In this document: positions 9,099 through 17,402 of the stretch, one piece after another | Numbering within the stretch: position 1 is the stretch's first letter | Layout of the letters: each line of letters starts with the position of its first letter | Notes under the pieces: model-generated | What the model saw: the letters and a program-made list of their open reading frames with translations, nothing else | What the model was told of the DNA's origin: nothing | Database searches by the model: none | Program-made: the position numbers and the translations under genes | Source: Porphyridium purpureum | Taxonomy: Eukaryota > Rhodophyta > Bangiophyceae > Porphyridiales > Porphyridiaceae | Direction: 5' to 3' | NCBI GenBank assembly: GCA_008690995.1 | Contig: VRMN01000002.1 | Location: forward strand, 434,001 to 498,000 | Length of the DNA: 64,000 bases

Positions 9099-10652
9099 AT
9101 GGAGTGGGTTGCGAATGCGACAGACGCGCTGATGGCGCCGCTGCCGGCGGTTCCGGACGACGTGTACGCGACCGCGATGTACGTGAGCGAGCAGTGGGGC
9201 GTGGCCATCGCGTATTTGGATAAGGTGGATGTGACGCCGGCCGCGTTGGCTGGCGGCATTGCAAAGCTGTCGGAGCAGTCTGGCGTCAGTGACGCAGAGC
9301 TCCGTCTGCTCGCGTGTCTGCTCGCGGCCTATCCCATCGGCGCCGCGTGGCGCGCGTGCAAGCCGCCCGCGCTCAAGCACCTCATTTCCGTTGCGCTCGG
9401 CTGGTGGATGATGCAGTTCGTCATTGGGTACCAGTGGGTGCATTGTCTTATTCCGTGCCTATTGGCGTACGCCTGTATGGCCATCGTGGGGCCCGGCGCG
9501 CGCCACCTCGTGTTCGCCATCGCGCTCGGCTACTTGGCCGGCGGCCACATTTATCGCATGTACACAGACTACTTGGGCTGGACATTGGACTGGACCATGC
9601 AGATGATGATCATCACGCAAAAACTGTCCGCGTTTGGCTATAATTATTACGACGGCTCCAATCCCAAGGCTTCCGAGCTGCAAAAGTCTCGCGCCTTCTC
9701 AAAGCTGCCGGGCCTGGTACCATTTCTCTCGTACATTTTGTTCCCGGCGAACGTCACGATTGGGCCGTTTTTTGAGTTTTCGGACTACATGACTGTCGTG
9801 GAGGAGGGCTCGACGGGCATGAAGAAGGGCGCCCCGGCGCCGCCCAGCCCGCTGCTGCCCAGCATGTGGCGTTTGCTGCAGGGAATTTTGTTTATGATCA
9901 TTCATAACGGCGTGATGATGTACCTGCCCACATGGGCGATGGTGACCAGTCCACAGTACATGTCTCGCTCGAACGGCAACATTGTGCTGCGGTACGCAAA
10001 GGTATGGGTGTCGCTTCTCGGCTACCGCTTCAAGTACTACTTTGGCTGGAAGATTGCCGAGGGCGCCGCAGTCATGTCCGGGCTTGGGTACAACGGCGCG
10101 GTTCAAACCGAGTCAGGCCAAGTGACGCACCTGTGGAATCGCATCGACACGGTCGATGTGCTTGGTTTTGAGACAGCCCAGTCGTTGCGGGATGCGGCGA
10201 GCACGTGGAACAAGATGACCAACAATTGGCTCAAGGATTATGTGTATGTGCGCACGCCGGAACCATTCAACCTGTACATGACCTATTTCACGTCGGCATT
10301 CTGGCACGGCTTTTACCCTGGGTACTACATGTTCTTCTTGAGCGTCGCATTTGCGACGCAGGTGCACCGCAACTTTCGCCGCTCGATGCGCGGCTACTTC
10401 GTGAGGCCCAAGGACGACCCGAACGCCAAGCTGATCAAGGCCGTATACGACTTGTTTGGCGCGATCACGACCAGCCTCACTGTCAACTACTTTATCCTGT
10501 CCTTTGTTGCGCTCGCGTGGGACTACAGCATCCAGGCGTTCGACAGCTTATACTGGTACGGCCATATCCTTCTAGCTGTCTTGTTTGTCGTGTTTGGCCT
10601 CGGACTGGTTCGGCCTCCAAAGAAGACACCCGTGGAGAAGAAGAGCCAGTAG
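9099..10652 (+). CDS. MBOAT-family lysophospholipid acyltransferase
   Basis: Membrane-bound O-acyltransferase, 517 residues from the ATG at 9099 (GCGGCGATGG context, preferred over an in-frame ATG 11 codons up). It should transfer fatty acyl groups from acyl-CoA to lysophospholipids in the ER (Lands cycle). The family hallmarks are 'TQKLSAFGYNYYDG', the 'FFEFSDY' stretch after 'NVTIGP', a conserved Asn region, and 'SAFWHGFYPGYY' with the catalytic His near residue 403. About ten hydrophobic spans are visible. The C-terminus ends KKSQ, which fits a KKXX-type ER-retrieval signal. The pattern matches plant LPLAT1/2 and animal LPCAT3/MBOAT5 better than DGAT1 or sterol acyltransferases. No intron. 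Confidence 0.93.
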   Translation: MEWVANATDALMAPLPAVPDDVYATAMYVSEQWGVAIAYLDKVDVTPAALAGGIAKLSEQSGVSDAELRLLACLLAAYPIGAAWRACKPPALKHLISVALGWWMMQFVIGYQWVHCLIPCLLAYACMAIVGPGARHLVFAIALGYLAGGHIYRMYTDYLGWTLDWTMQMMIITQKLSAFGYNYYDGSNPKASELQKSRAFSKLPGLVPFLSYILFPANVTIGPFFEFSDYMTVVEEGSTGMKKGAPAPPSPLLPSMWRLLQGILFMIIHNGVMMYLPTWAMVTSPQYMSRSNGNIVLRYAKVWVSLLGYRFKYYFGWKIAEGAAVMSGLGYNGAVQTESGQVTHLWNRIDTVDVLGFETAQSLRDAASTWNKMTNNWLKDYVYVRTPEPFNLYMTYFTSAFWHGFYPGYYMFFLSVAFATQVHRNFRRSMRGYFVRPKDDPNAKLIKAVYDLFGAITTSLTVNYFILSFVALAWDYSIQAFDSLYWYGHILLAVLFVVFGLGLVRPPKKTPVEKKSQ

Positions 10653-11461
10653 GCCAGTATCGGTTCCGCACACAGAAAGATGCGAGGTAGACAGTAGTTA
10701 TTCGAAGCGGCGGTGAAAGCCTTTCGCTCAGTCTTCTTTTCTTTGGATCGATGACCACGCGTGTGTTTGCGCTTGTAGGCAGTATGATGGCACAACGGAT
10801 TAAGCAAAGCGACTGACGAGGTCGCGCGCGTTGCTTCCACCTCTCCACATCGATGACCAGTATGACTGTATAGCGCGCTACAGCCAAGCGGGACTGTGTA
10901 CTCTCGCGACGGTCACAGACACGCGCAGATACTGATCACCACGGTCACGCAAGCGAGTGGGGCGCCGATTCTGCATTGTCACTCGACGATGCGCGTGCAC
11001 GCTGCATCGCGCTCTTGGCGTTTCACGGAGGTACAGTGCGGCTGAACACTGCGCACGAGATTGAGGTACAGTGAACTTGCCGTTACGATCCACACATGTA
11101 GCCGTTGCAAGCCCCAGCGCGCAGCTCGACGAATGATGGCAACTGCGCAGGTGCCGTAGTGAGCACACAGCAAGAGAGAGAGAGAGAGAACGAACACACA
11201 TGCCGGGTATATAAAGGCGGCTGGCGGTGCCCTTCCATATGCCATGCGCCCAGATTTGGTGAACCAGTGTGCGTATTTTCGTGGATGCTTCACACTTGCC
11301 TTCGTTTCGGCTAAGACGGTCAAGGAATACATAAAGCAAGGACGACGACCCAAAGAAAGTTTGCTGCGATCAACGTGAGGAGCGTGCAAGTACGAACAGA
11401 GTCAGAGCGTTACGGCACAAGGACGAGCGAACTGAGAAGAAGCGGGACAGATAGAGCGAAG
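10653..11461 (+). promoter_or_regulatory. Promoter and 5' leader of the UBE2C gene
   Basis: No protein-like frame. It contains two GTACAGT motifs in the same orientation (11031-11037 and 11066-11072), a GA repeat at about 11173-11189, and a TATA box at 11208-11215. The leader from the TATA box to the ATG is about 250 bases. Confidence 0.5.
11208..11215 (+). promoter_or_regulatory. TATA box upstream of UBE2C
   Basis: TATATAAA followed by GGCGG, the clearest TATA box in the window. It is 247 bases before the UBE2C ATG, so initiation near 11240 would give a leader of about 220 bases. A GA repeat lies just upstream. Confidence 0.5.
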
Positions 11462-11905
11462 ATGGACAGTACGGTGAGCAAGAGGCTTCAGTCGGAGCTC
11501 ATGAGCCTGATGATGGAGAATGTGCCGGGTATCTCGGCTTTTCCAGACGGCGACAGTCTCGAGTCGTGGGTGGCTTCGATTTCAGGCATAGAAAATACTG
11601 CGTACGAAGGGCTCACGTTCAAGCTCTCGCTCAAATTCCCGCACAATTACCCTTACGCCGCGCCCTTGGTGCGGTTCGAGACGCCAATCTTTCATCCAAA
11701 CGTGGATACCAGGGGTAACATCTGCCTAGACATCCTCAAGGACAAGTGGAGCGCAACATACACCGTCCGAACTGTGCTTCTGTCTCTACAGACGCTGCTG
11801 AATGACCCGAACAATGAGTCACCTCTCAATTCTCAGGCTGCCGCCTTGTGGGACAACCAGCGCGCGTATCGCGAAATGGTCAGAAGGACGACCATGGCAG
11901 ACTGA
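11462..11905 (+). CDS. UBE2C: Ubiquitin-conjugating enzyme E2 C (UbcH10 type)
   Basis: 147-residue E2 enzyme with one UBC fold. It carries ubiquitin on a catalytic Cys (about residue 88, in '[13 protein letters not shown]') and hands it to substrates of the anaphase-promoting complex in animals and fungi. The active-site HPN is present ('FHPNVD'), and '[14 protein letters not shown]' followed by 'DPNNESPLN' matches the UBE2C branch. The start is the first ATG in a frame that is open upstream; it lacks most of the N-terminal extension that animal UBE2C uses to limit APC activity. The 5' region has the only clear TATA box in the window, which would suit cell-cycle expression (inference). No intron. 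Confidence 0.93.
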   Translation: MDSTVSKRLQSELMSLMMENVPGISAFPDGDSLESWVASISGIENTAYEGLTFKLSLKFPHNYPYAAPLVRFETPIFHPNVDTRGNICLDILKDKWSATYTVRTVLLSLQTLLNDPNNESPLNSQAAALWDNQRAYREMVRRTTMAD

Positions 11906-12164
11906 GACCCCTCGACCCGCTGGCGCATCGATAGCTGAGCGTCGCGTCAAAAGAAGGGAGCGAGAGGAGGAAGGAAGAAAAGAAAAAATAAAAAAACAGA
12001 AAAAGAAAGGAACATAGTCACATCAGTTTTGAAAAGCAGATCAACGCATAAATCATGCCATAGCAAAAGCGTATTAAAAGAGCGATTCTTTTGCGCAAAC
12101 ATGCAAATTTGCAACCAACTCATCCTACTCTTGTCGCCACGCAACCTCTACACTTTAATGTGAT

Positions 12165-12764
12165 TCAAGTGGCCGCCGCGTAAAAGCGTTCCCAGCGGCA
12201 CAAACTGATGGGTAGAGAGAGACAATGAGATTCTCCTTGTCTCAAACAAGCTCGTCCTTCAGAAAGACGGCTCTTCATAAATAAGCAAGAGGAAAACAAC
12301 GTCGCGGCCAGCATTCCTCCCTCCTGCTGTTTGAGAATCAGCGACCACGAAAGGAAGTGACGGAGGACTGGTTCTGCGATTTGTTCGCTATCTGAAATTT
12401 CAGCCGCGAGCCTTGTTCGTTCGTTTCGGCGACAAACAGGCAAATGATGAAGGACACAAAAAGCATACCGTACAACATGAGCAACCTTTTTCATCGGTTT
12501 CGAGAGTCTCCACCAAAGAATGGGTCGGCGCCACGCATGACCTCTCTGCGGATGTGATGCAAGACAACACAGCGATATATCTTCACATGGTCGAATAAGT
12601 GCCCCGATACACCAAGCAGATCTGCGTACTCCAGCTGCACTTGCTTTCAAGTGCTGGGAGTCATGGCCTGCATTGACGGACATGCTGGCGAGAGTCCGAA
12701 TGGTCTGCTCGCCTTCAAGAGCAAACATTTTTTCCCCGGCATCGCCACATACCTGACAAGACAT
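12165..12764 (-). CDS. Unknown Cys-rich frame, possibly the 3' exon of a gene
   Basis: The minus-strand frame is free of stops from about 12860 down to 12165, longer than expected by chance. Its first part holds two Cys pairs, 'CAKC' and 'CQVC', about 20 residues apart, which could bind zinc. The first ATG (12762-12764) lies after the first pair, so a missing upstream exon is possible; an AG at about 12850 could be its 3' splice site. The C-terminal two thirds are less protein-like. No family recognised. It may belong to, or follow, the gene at 12909-13721. Confidence 0.3.
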   Translation of the reverse strand: MSCQVCGDAGEKMFALEGEQTIRTLASMSVNAGHDSQHLKASAAGVRRSAWCIGALIRPCEDISLCCLASHPQRGHAWRRPILWWRLSKPMKKVAHVVRYAFCVLHHLPVCRRNERTRLAAEISDSEQIAEPVLRHFLSWSLILKQQEGGMLAATLFSSCLFMKSRLSEGRACLRQGESHCLSLPISLCRWERFYAAAT

Positions 12765-12908
12765 ACCCTTGGAGTCAAAAAGTACCACAGGCGTCCATGG
12801 ACACTTTGCGCAACCCCCAACCTCGTTTTGCAGTAGTTGCCCAACCTTCGATCGAAAGATTCAACAGGCATTTGTCTGAGGATCCAAGCGGGCCCGTCGA
12901 CTACCGGG

Positions 12909-13721
12909 TCAGTCGTTGAGATAGCTAAAGTCTTCGTTCATGAAGGTCACAATCTTCTTCGCCGACTCACGCCCCAGCCCGGAGCTATGGTGTATCCGTA
13001 GTTCATCCTCGCTCATGGCACCGATGCCGCGCAGAGAATGCGCGTCCATGACCTGTGCGCTCAGTTTGCTCGACACGCTTGGTGCGTAAGCTAGGAATTT
13101 GTCGCGTCTCTGCCGAGGTGTAGTTTCATGTCTCTTTTCATCTCCATGCGCACCCGACGATGCGGCCCCGCTAACCTTCAAGCCTGGGCTGGGCACATGA
13201 AACATGCGAACATACCGCGCAAGCTGATCATCATCCGCATAAGGAAGCACCGAACTCCCCTTGGCAAGCATCTGAACCTGCATGGCAACCAAGTCTGGGC
13301 GCGCTTCCTCCTGCCGCTGCTTCTTTTCCACGAGCGTCACATGCACGAGCTGTTTTTCCTTTGCCACGCGCAGCGCATCTTGGATCCGTTGCTGCTGCTC
13401 GCAAACGGCGAGCGCGCGCCCGTGCGGTTCTTCCAGCACAGACAACACGGCGTCACGCACCACCAACACGGCGTCACGCACCACCAACACATCTGGCGGC
13501 AACCCTGCCACAAGCACCATCCGCAGCTTGTACCTTTGCAGCAGCGTCTTGTTCAACGAGTGCAGCAGCCATGCCTCACTGCCGCACAACACTGCCTCTG
13601 CCACCATTGCTGGTTGCGCGAGCAACTGCCATTCATGGATTTTCACGTCGAGCGGAAATCCGGCGAGTGAGTACCCAGACAAAAAGATGAGCAACGCCAG
13701 TAACCAACTGTCGCCTGGCAT
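12909..13721 (-). CDS. Unknown protein with N-terminal signal or anchor and coiled region
   Basis: 270 residues from the ATG at 13719-13721, chosen because it opens directly on a hydrophobic segment ('WLLALLIFLSGYSLAG') that would serve as a signal peptide or anchor; an ATG 25 codons further up would push the start against the tRNA gene. Then come a duplicated 7-residue block 'VVRDAVL' (from a 21-bp tandem repeat), a charged helical stretch rich in Gln, Lys and Glu, a basic linker, and a C-terminal 50 residues with 'LRGIGAMSEDELR', somewhat like a helix-hairpin-helix. I do not recognise the family. Confidence 0.6.
   Translation of the reverse strand: MPGDSWLLALLIFLSGYSLAGFPLDVKIHEWQLLAQPAMVAEAVLCGSEAWLLHSLNKTLLQRYKLRMVLVAGLPPDVLVVRDAVLVVRDAVLSVLEEPHGRALAVCEQQQRIQDALRVAKEKQLVHVTLVEKKQRQEEARPDLVAMQVQMLAKGSSVLPYADDDQLARYVRMFHVPSPGLKVSGAASSGAHGDEKRHETTPRQRRDKFLAYAPSVSSKLSAQVMDAHSLRGIGAMSEDELRIHHSSGLGRESAKKIVTFMNEDFSYLND
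13447..13488. repeat. 21-bp perfect tandem duplication inside a coding region
   Basis: Two identical 21-base copies in tandem (units 13447-13467 and 13468-13488). They keep the reading frame and add the 7-residue repeat 'VVRDAVL' to the minus-strand protein. The lack of any divergence suggests a recent event or a length polymorphism. Confidence 0.85.
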
Positions 13722-13796
13722 CCAACGTGCTCGGCCTCTTTCATCCTCTGGCACATCGGCTCGGGCTCGGCTCGGGCAAAAAAGTGTGCCGCGCAT

Positions 13797-13869
13797 TGTC
13801 CCCGCACAGATTCGAACTGCGGTCTCGAAATTCAGAGTCTCACGTGCTAACCAGCTACACTACGGGGAC
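13797..13869 (-). tRNA. tRNA-Gln (CUG)
   Basis: Uninterrupted 73-nt tRNA on the minus strand. Acceptor stem GTCCCCG/CGGGGAC (7 bp), D arm GTG-TAGCTGGTTAG-CAC, anticodon arm TGAGA-CTCTGAA-TTTCG (two G-T pairs), T arm CGCAG-TTCGAAT-CTGTG, discriminator A. The anticodon reads CTG with T33 before it and A37 A38 after it, so it decodes CAG (Gln). The D arm is of the type seen in eukaryotic tRNA-Gln. No intron, unlike the tRNA at 6027. The variable region is only 4 nt. Confidence 0.9.
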
Positions 13870-14135
13870 AAGCACGGGGCAAAATAGGAATAATAAAAAT
13901 AAAAGAATTCTAATGCGTGCGGGAAATAGAACTGCTTGGTTTGAAGTGTACACTATGGGAAACGAGGACTGTACACTACTCACAGATAAACTAGGGTTTG
14001 GTTGGAGCGAGCTGGTGGGGGTAAAGAAGAGGGCGAGGGGAAAAGAGTGTGGGCGTGATCGTGGGGAGGGCGGGCGTGGGTGGTGTTTGGTTGGGACGGA
14101 CGTGGAAGGGGGGGACCTGCGGGGGGAAAGACAAA

Positions 14136-14444
14136 ATGGCGACGCTCTATCAGATGTTCAACATGTCCTTTGGCGGATCAAGTCTGGTGACTGTGGGCAA
14201 GTGGACGGCGCTGGTGGTCGGGTTCGGGTACGGAACTGCGTTGAGGAACGAACGGCAAAACGCACTCACCGGTGGGCTCCGTGCGGCGCTCAGCGAGCGC
14301 GACGCAAAAATCCGCGAGCTGTTGACGGAGAAGAAGTACGGCGCCGCGCAGAAGGGCGACGGGGAAGCCGGTTCGGGCGCGCCCGCACAGTCCAGCGGCG
14401 ACCCGCTGACAGACTGGATCAACTCGATGGTGGCAAATAACTAG
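14136..14444 (+). CDS. Probable mitochondrial ATP synthase subunit e
   Basis: 102 residues from the ATG at 14136 (CAAAATGG context). Near the N-terminus 'VGKWTALVVGFGYGT' is a short hydrophobic span with the GxxxG-like pattern of F1Fo ATP synthase subunit e ('LGRYSALFLGVAYGAT' in animals), followed by a charged helix and a Gly/Ala/Ser-rich tail ending 'WINSMVANN'. In other eukaryotes subunit e sits in the inner mitochondrial membrane and helps ATP synthase form dimers and shape cristae. Size and layout fit; sequence likeness outside the membrane span is low. A minus-orientation GTACAGT motif lies about 165 bases upstream (13968-13974). Confidence 0.6.
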   Translation: MATLYQMFNMSFGGSSLVTVGKWTALVVGFGYGTALRNERQNALTGGLRAALSERDAKIRELLTEKKYGAAQKGDGEAGSGAPAQSSGDPLTDWINSMVANN

Positions 14445-14652
14445 GTTCGTGGGCCGGGGTGATCAAGTGACGCATTATGGCCCGGAAGGGTGGGAGAATC
14501 TCGTGTTTGGGCTCGGAAGATGGCCACCCGTCAGCAACTATGCCATCACGTACTCATCCCCCTCGCGGCGCTTCAATTTTTTTTTATGGCATTCTGAAAT
14601 AAAGGGACCGGGGTTGTGTTCCTGTGAGGCGGATCTGTGAAGACGAACAAGA

Positions 14653-15648
14653 ATGCGCGCGTACATGTACGTGCGTCCCGCACTCGCCATGTGCGGGCGG
14701 CGCGCGCTCTCGAATACCAGCTCGGCGAGCTGCTCCGCCGTGCCGTCGACTCTCGTGCACGCCGCGCTTTCCGTGCTCAACACGCCCGACCCGGCGGCCA
14801 AAGCTCAGTTGTCGCAAATGCACGCGCGTCAGTGGCTGTCTGGGCAAATCACGGCGATACGGCCTGACGACAGCGAAACAAAGCTGCAGCCGCCCGACGA
14901 GCCGGCGCGCGGCGAGTGCCCGCCGATCGTTAGTTCTGGTGACATGCCGCGCGTGAAGGATTTGGCCAAAGCGCAGCACATGCTGTTTTACATGCACTCC
15001 ATCGCGCACGTGGAGCTGAGCGCCATCAACTTGAGCTGGGACACGGTGGCGCGTTACGCATGTCTCGCACCGCAGCTGCCGCGCGAGTTCTTCGCCGACT
15101 TTATTCGTGTGGCTGACGACGAGTCGCGGCACTTTTTGATGCTGTCATCGCGGCTCCGCGAGCTGGGCTCGTTCTACGGCGCGTTTCCGGCACATGCGCT
15201 GATTGTACAGACGTTGCAGAACAGTTGCGGCCACGACTGGCAAGCGCTGCTGCGGCGGCTGGTGCTGGGACAATTGAGCCAAGAAGCACGCGGCCTGGAC
15301 GCCGGGCCACGTCTGGCGAATCGCTTACAAGGAGCAGGCGACAATGTCAGTGCGAACATTGTTGCGCAAATCGCTCACGAAGAAATCGAGCACGTGCGAA
15401 TTGGCCTGGACTGGTTTCTGTTTTGTTGTGCGCAGCTCCAAATCCAGGACCCGATGCTCGAGTTCCAGGAGACGGCCATTTCCCTGAGCAACCCGGGCGC
15501 ATTCAGCCCGCCATTCAATCACGAGCGCCGCATGCTTGCCGGACTGCAGCCAGAGTGGTACGAGCCTGTCGCAGAAGCGCTGCAACAGCGGCTCGCCGCT
15601 CTGCCTCCGCTTCGCAACCACCAGCTCAAGCAACCGCAGAAACCCTAG
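14653..15648 (+). CDS. DUF455 ferritin-like di-iron protein
   Basis: 331 residues from the ATG at 14653. The first 35 residues are Arg/Ala/Ser-rich, as in a mitochondrial or plastid leader. The body has the ferritin-like ligand pattern of DUF455 proteins: Glu and His in 'MHSIAHVELSAINL', 'DDESRHF', then 'EARGLDAG' and 'AHEEIEHVRIG', giving Glu and ExxH ligands on four helices for a two-iron site. The family is widespread in bacteria and eukaryotes; its reaction has not been settled as far as I know. Length is close to bacterial members plus a leader. No intron. It lies 208 bases downstream of the subunit e gene in the same direction. Confidence 0.85.
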   Translation: MRAYMYVRPALAMCGRRALSNTSSASCSAVPSTLVHAALSVLNTPDPAAKAQLSQMHARQWLSGQITAIRPDDSETKLQPPDEPARGECPPIVSSGDMPRVKDLAKAQHMLFYMHSIAHVELSAINLSWDTVARYACLAPQLPREFFADFIRVADDESRHFLMLSSRLRELGSFYGAFPAHALIVQTLQNSCGHDWQALLRRLVLGQLSQEARGLDAGPRLANRLQGAGDNVSANIVAQIAHEEIEHVRIGLDWFLFCCAQLQIQDPMLEFQETAISLSNPGAFSPPFNHERRMLAGLQPEWYEPVAEALQQRLAALPPLRNHQLKQPQKP

Positions 15649-15936
15649 GGCTCCTATCGGTTGCAACTATGTACAGTTTGTACAGCGATGTGTAACTTGA
15701 GCGGGTCAAACCGGTTGCGCGCTGCGGCCGACAGCGCACGTGCGGAAGCGACGACTTGCGGTATTTGAACTCGCAGCGTTCGCCAGCCGACAGCCGAAGC
15801 AGCCGTCGCAGTCTCAACAGCAGAAGCGTCAGCGGCAAGATCAGCACCAGCACCAGTTATATTTACAGCCGCACGCGCGCGCGCAGTGATTGGTGAAAGA
15901 GACGACGGCATAAGCGGGGAGAAACACGGAAGAAGC
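15649..15936 (+). promoter_or_regulatory. Leader region with paired GTACAG motifs
   Basis: Short gap holding GTACAGT (15671-15677) and GTACAGC (15680-15686) nine bases apart, about 260 bases before the next start codon. Otherwise featureless. Confidence 0.35.
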
Positions 15937-16206
15937 ATGAGTGAAGAATCATCATCGGCGCCAACAGGCCCAACCAAGCCTGCGGGAAGCAGGTACCAAA
16001 CGCCGCCAGACGTGTACAAGCCGCACCGCAAACCACGTATGGACCTCTTGTATATTCCTTTGGCGTACGGCTGCACGATTCCGCTCATGCGGTTCGCGCT
16101 GCAGAATCGCCTCTCGACGCCGCAGCTGTACAAAGTGTATCTGGGCACGGTTTTCTTGGCGCTCGGACATGCCGCGTGGGTGACAGCGAAAGACAGCACC
16201 GTTTAG
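15937..16206 (+). CDS. Small unknown membrane protein
   Basis: 89 residues from the ATG at 15937 (AGCATGAG context). The first 35 residues are Ser/Pro/Thr-rich and polar. Two hydrophobic segments follow, 'LLYIPLAYGCTIPLM' and 'YLGTVFLALGHAAWV', separated by a short polar loop, so a helical hairpin membrane protein is likely. The C-terminus ends KDSTV. It resembles small subunits of organelle membrane complexes in size, but I cannot assign a family. Paired GTACAG motifs upstream support a real gene. Confidence 0.6.
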   Translation: MSEESSSAPTGPTKPAGSRYQTPPDVYKPHRKPRMDLLYIPLAYGCTIPLMRFALQNRLSTPQLYKVYLGTVFLALGHAAWVTAKDSTV

Positions 16207-16482
16207 ACAGAGCGTGGAACTCTAGCCATCACGGTACGTAGAAGTCAGGGTGCAGCGCTTTGTTGGCTGTCGACGACCACAATACGATGTGGTCCAAATA
16301 CACTTTTAAGGACTTGGTGGCGTTCCCTAGAAGAAGCTAGTTCCTGCGTAAAAGACATGACCTCAGTATCTACGTGTCATTAGTCTCTCATTTACAAGTC
16401 CAGTACGTGGCTTTTGGTACCTAGCCGACGTTGGCCTCCGGACCAGCGCCGCGTCGCGCACTACCGTAGACCGGTTGGACTT

Positions 16483-16950
16483 TCAGCGATGTAAGCGCGT
16501 AAGGCTCAGGGCTCTGCCCAGGCCGCACAATGTCAAGAATGGGAAGGTCGCAAACTCGCCTTCATCTGGCAAATCATTCCACGCACTGTAGACATACGCA
16601 AACTGCAAGCAAGCGCGGGCCTCGGGGCCTGCTGCAAAAAGAACTTTGCCAGGATGAACCACCTTGGAACTCGTCTTTATGCACCCACTGCAAGCGACTG
16701 TGTACACAGGCGAAAGCGTCACGAGGTCCGAGCACCGAGTCAACTGGTCGGTGACGGTCTCGCTCAGACATTTGAGAATTGCATCGTCAATATGTGCAAG
16801 TTCAGATGGTGGCTTATCTTCTCGTAACTCTTCTCGATGCAAACCTTCATTGTCGCAAAACCAAGGGTGCAGAACCCAGTGCGGCGGAACCTCTTGGTCG
16901 TTGATTGTTCGAGCGAGTACTTCAAGTGGCCTCGTGCTCAGCTCTAGCAT
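16483..16950 (-). CDS. Hypothetical protein
   Basis: 155 residues from the ATG at 16948-16950. The sequence is fairly protein-like: 'PPHWVLHPWFC', an acidic stretch 'LREDKPPSELAHIDD', and a CxxC pair ('CSGC'). No family is recognised. The opposite strand has only shorter fragmentary frames. It could also be one exon of a longer gene, since the flanks are non-coding by eye. Confidence 0.4.
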   Translation of the reverse strand: MLELSTRPLEVLARTINDQEVPPHWVLHPWFCDNEGLHREELREDKPPSELAHIDDAILKCLSETVTDQLTRCSDLVTLSPVYTVACSGCIKTSSKVVHPGKVLFAAGPEARACLQFAYVYSAWNDLPDEGEFATFPFLTLCGLGRALSLTRLHR

Positions 16951-17402
16951 TTAGGACGACGGGCCGGTGATCCCCGGCAAATGCACTGGCTCAAGGCTTG
17001 ACGGCGTACATCGCCCTAGAAATGACGCCAAGCGCTCATCGAACCCTCTACGTCAACATAAAGACATTCAAACAAACTTCGGAAAGTGTCACCTGTCCTC
17101 AATGAGAACAAGATGGGACACACACGCCGTATGCGCTCCAGTTGCCGGGCACCCGCCGTGCGTGGTGGACAGTTGACCAGGCAAGTAATTCCTGTCTCCG
17201 GGTACCACGGGTGTGTTCAATCCGCGCTGCTTCAATGATAAGTCTCACGACGTTTCCTATCACCTTTTCACAAGTCCGTACCCCGTGCAGCCAGTCTCAA
17301 CAGCAATAAAGCGATTCGACCACACGCGAAAGGACGGCGTGAGCCGGCGTTGTCGCTCCGCCTTTGTTTGCGTGACTCTGTGAGGCCAGGTCGTCGCAGA
17401 AA
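16951..17402. other. Intergenic stretch upstream of VPS54
   Basis: No gene recognised. No GTACAGT or TATA element seen. Probably the promoter and leader of VPS54. Confidence 0.35.

Noticed and set aside
13727-14440. 237-codon plus-strand frame spanning the tRNA-Gln and the subunit e gene
   Set aside because: It runs through a tRNA gene and a better small gene in another frame and is Gly/Arg-rich without protein character.
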